Below are positions 62,256 through 64,000 of a DNA stretch of 64,000 bases, one piece after another (positions within the stretch are counted from its first letter, which is position 1; each line of letters begins with the position of its first letter). Source of the stretch: Candidatus Nanopelagicales bacterium (GTDB lineage Bacteria > Actinomycetota > Actinomycetes > S36-B12); assembly GCA_030836325.1 (NCBI GenBank), contig JAURQC010000046.1:1-64000 (forward strand). Direction: 5' to 3'. The notes under the pieces were generated by a model, which had not been told where the DNA came from, searched no databases, and worked only from the letters and a program-made list of their open reading frames with translations. Made by a program: the position numbers and the translations under genes.

Positions 62256-64000
62256 TCAGTCTTCGCTGAACTGAGTGCGATAGAGCGTCTCGTACATCCC
62301 CCCAGCAGCGAGCAATTCCTCGTGCGTGCCGCGCTGCACGATCCGGCCATCGACGACCACGAGAATCTGGTCGGCTTTGCGCACGGTCGACAAGCGGTGC
62401 GCTATCACCAGGCTTGTGCGGCCGTCGAGGGCGGTGTCCAAGGCACGCTGCACCAAACGTTCGCTCTCGCTGTCCAGGTGAGCAGTCGCCTCGTCGAGCA
62501 CCACCACCCGAGGTGCCTTCAAGAACAATCGAGCAAGGGCCAGGCGCTGCTTCTCACCGCCGGAGAGGCGATAGCCGCGATCTCCAACAACGGTGTTGAA
62601 GCCGTCGGGAAGCTGCTCAATTAGGTTCAAGATTTGCGCATCAGCGCAGGCACGACGCAGTTCCTCATCGGTGGCACCTGGCTTGGCATAACGCAGGTTC
62701 TCACCGATCGTGTCGTGGAACAGGTGGGCCTCCTGCGTGACGACCCCCACTGCAGCACGCAGCTCGGCGCTCGCCACATCACGCAGGTTCACTCCGCCGA
62801 TGCTCACCACCCCCACACTCGGGTCGTATAGCCGCGTAACCAGTGATGTAATCGTGCTCTTTCCCGCTCCCGAGGGACCGACAAGGGCGGTCAGCGCCCC
62901 GGCGGCGGCGATGAACGAGACATCGTGCAGCACCTGCTCCCCCACGCCGGCGGATTCCTCGCGGGCCACCGACTCCAATGACGCCAGCGAGACCTCGGCT
63001 GCAGTCGGGTAGGTGAAGTCGACATCGGTGAAAGTGACATCAAGGCCACCGGTCGGCAGGGCACGCGGATTCTCGGGTTCCTTGACCAAAGGCGCAAGAT
63101 CGAGAACCTCGAACACACGCTCAAATGAGACCAGCGCCGTCATCACATCCACCCGGACGTTACTCAAGGCAGTCAGCGGGCCATACAGCTGCGCCAAAAG
63201 TGCCACGAGGGCCAGAAGCGTGCCCAATGTGATCGCTCCCTGGATGACCAGGTTGCCGCCCAGGCCGTAGGTGACGGCGGTGGCCAGGGCTGCGACGAGT
63301 GTCAAAGCGGTGAAGAACCAGCGGTTAGCCATCGCAATGCGCACGCCGATGTCCCGAACCCGAATCGCCCGTCCGGCGAACAACGACGCCTCGTCCTCCG
63401 GTCGGCCGAAGAGTTTCACGAGCAGCGCCCCAGATACGTTGAACCGCTCTGTCATCTGGGAACTCATCTGGGCGTTCAAGCCCATCTGCTCGCGGGTCAT
63501 CGCCTGCAACCGGCGACCCATGTAGCGCGCAGGCAACAAGAACAGTGGAACCAGGATGAGCGAAGCGAGGGTGATCTGCCAGGACAACGCGAACATGGCA
63601 ACCAGGACGACGCTGACCGAGATCAGGTTGCCCAGAACACCACCGAGTGTGGACGTGAACGCCTGTTGGGCTCCAATGACGTCGCTATTGAGACGGGAGA
63701 TCAGCGCTCCGGTCTGGGCGCGCGTGAAGAAGGCAACTGATTGGCGCTGCACGTGGTCGTAGACCTGCGTGCGGAGGTCGTAGATCAGACCTTCACCAAT
63801 TCGTGCCGAGTACCAACGACTTACCAGACCAAAAGCCGCATCCGCAATCGCCAAACCGGCGATTGCCAGTGCCGTCCACGTCACCAGCGACGCATTGCCG
63901 ACGCTGATGCCGTCGTCAACGATCCGCTTAAACAGCAACGGTTGCGCCACGCTCAGTAGAGACGTCACCACGAGCGTGCCGAGGAAGATGACAATGATTG
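62256..64000 (-). CDS. ABC exporter, fused permease and ATPase (5' end outside window)
   Basis: At least 581 residues of an exporter half-transporter. A membrane domain of six helices (partly missing at the start) is followed by an ATPase with Walker A GPSGAGKST, signature LSGGEKQRLAL and Walker B VVVLDEATAHLD. The reading frame continues past the GTG at 63971 to the window edge and codes for a hydrophobic helix, so the true start lies beyond 64000. Substrate unknown; lipid, peptide or drug export are all possible for this family. Confidence 0.9.
   Translation of the reverse strand, partial: IIVIFLGTLVVTSLLSVAQPLLFKRIVDDGISVGNASLVTWTALAIAGLAIADAAFGLVSRWYSARIGEGLIYDLRTQVYDHVQRQSVAFFTRAQTGALISRLNSDVIGAQQAFTSTLGGVLGNLISVSVVLVAMFALSWQITLASLILVPLFLLPARYMGRRLQAMTREQMGLNAQMSSQMTERFNVSGALLVKLFGRPEDEASLFAGRAIRVRDIGVRIAMANRWFFTALTLVAALATAVTYGLGGNLVIQGAITLGTLLALVALLAQLYGPLTALSNVRVDVMTALVSFERVFEVLDLAPLVKEPENPRALPTGGLDVTFTDVDFTYPTAAEVSLASLESVAREESAGVGEQVLHDVSFIAAAGALTALVGPSGAGKSTITSLVTRLYDPSVGVVSIGGVNLRDVASAELRAAVGVVTQEAHLFHDTIGENLRYAKPGATDEELRRACADAQILNLIEQLPDGFNTVVGDRGYRLSGGEKQRLALARLFLKAPRVVVLDEATAHLDSESERLVQRALDTALDGRTSLVIAHRLSTVRKADQILVVVDGRIVQRGTHEELLAAGGMYETLYRTQFSED

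Overview
This 64 kb window is chromosomal DNA of a high-GC actinobacterium (class Actinomycetia). It holds a complete Pup-proteasome locus (ARC, Dop, Pup, PrcB, PrcA, PafA, PafB, PafC), mycothiol biosynthesis (MshC), RbpA, an F420-dependent oxidoreductase, dodecin and several families seen almost only in this class (DUF3090, SCO1664, DUF4916, DUF5703, DUF3099). From memory, the gene order resembles Mycobacterium tuberculosis in three blocks: Rv2136c-Rv2089c (about 8.5-36 kb), Rv2051c-Rv2050 (38-41.5 kb) and Rv1822-Rv1832 (45-52 kb). Intergenic spaces are short, 4-base start/stop overlaps are common and GTG starts are frequent. I see no phage, transposon, integrase or CRISPR. The lineage cannot be fixed below class; an [4Fe-4S] bacterial photolyase and the compact layout would suit an aquatic or free-living actinobacterium, but that is inference.

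Layout. 0-10.4 kb: assorted metabolic genes (DUF4916 Nudix-like, crotonase, small membrane proteins, a GluRS-like protein without anticodon domain, a secreted histidine phosphatase, tRNA-Leu(GAG), M20 peptidase, aldo/keto reductase, F420 oxidoreductase, UppP, CorA). 10.4-15.8 kb: histidine phosphatase / DUF3090 / SCO1664 kinase-like trio, then mshC and pgi. 15.8-20.2 kb: PAC2 protein, alpha/beta hydrolase, HAD phosphatase, Fe-S RecB-like nuclease, TrmI. 20.2-29.5 kb: Pup-proteasome locus with two FKBP isomerases inserted before the PafBC regulators. 29.5-36.5 kb: TatA/TatC, lipid-kinase-like protein, HelY helicase, 5'-3' exonuclease, M24 peptidase. 36.5-41.5 kb: amidohydrolase, Lnt, Ppm1, FxsA, RbpA. 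41.5-45.3 kb: orphan type-2 argG, secreted HAD phosphatase, methyltransferase plus GNAT pair. 45.3-53.6 kb (minus strand): gcvP behind a tandem glycine riboswitch, then MerR, DUF151, MerR (FtsR-like), FHA, GcvH, PgsA-like. 52.8-64 kb: divergent TauE/SafE pair, Fe-S photolyase, ABC ATPase, SerB, SixA-like, FabI/FabG, TMEM175-like, dodecin, DUF3099, SURF1 and an ABC exporter cut by the right edge.

The most striking non-coding signal is a repeated promoter layout. About twenty start codons without a Shine-Dalgarno sequence have a TAnnnT hexamer (mostly TAGGCT, TAGCCT, TAGCGT or TAGGGT) ending 6 or 7 bases upstream. This is what leaderless transcripts beginning at the start codon would give, and it settles several starts. 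Other signals are a SigR-like promoter ahead of rbpA, a 12-codon leaderless mini-ORF just ahead of tatA, an AT-rich palindrome ahead of the methyltransferase/GNAT pair and a 13-bp perfect inverted repeat between convergent genes. The best candidate for an uncharacterised system is the phosphatase / zinc-tail protein / kinase-fold trio upstream of mshC.
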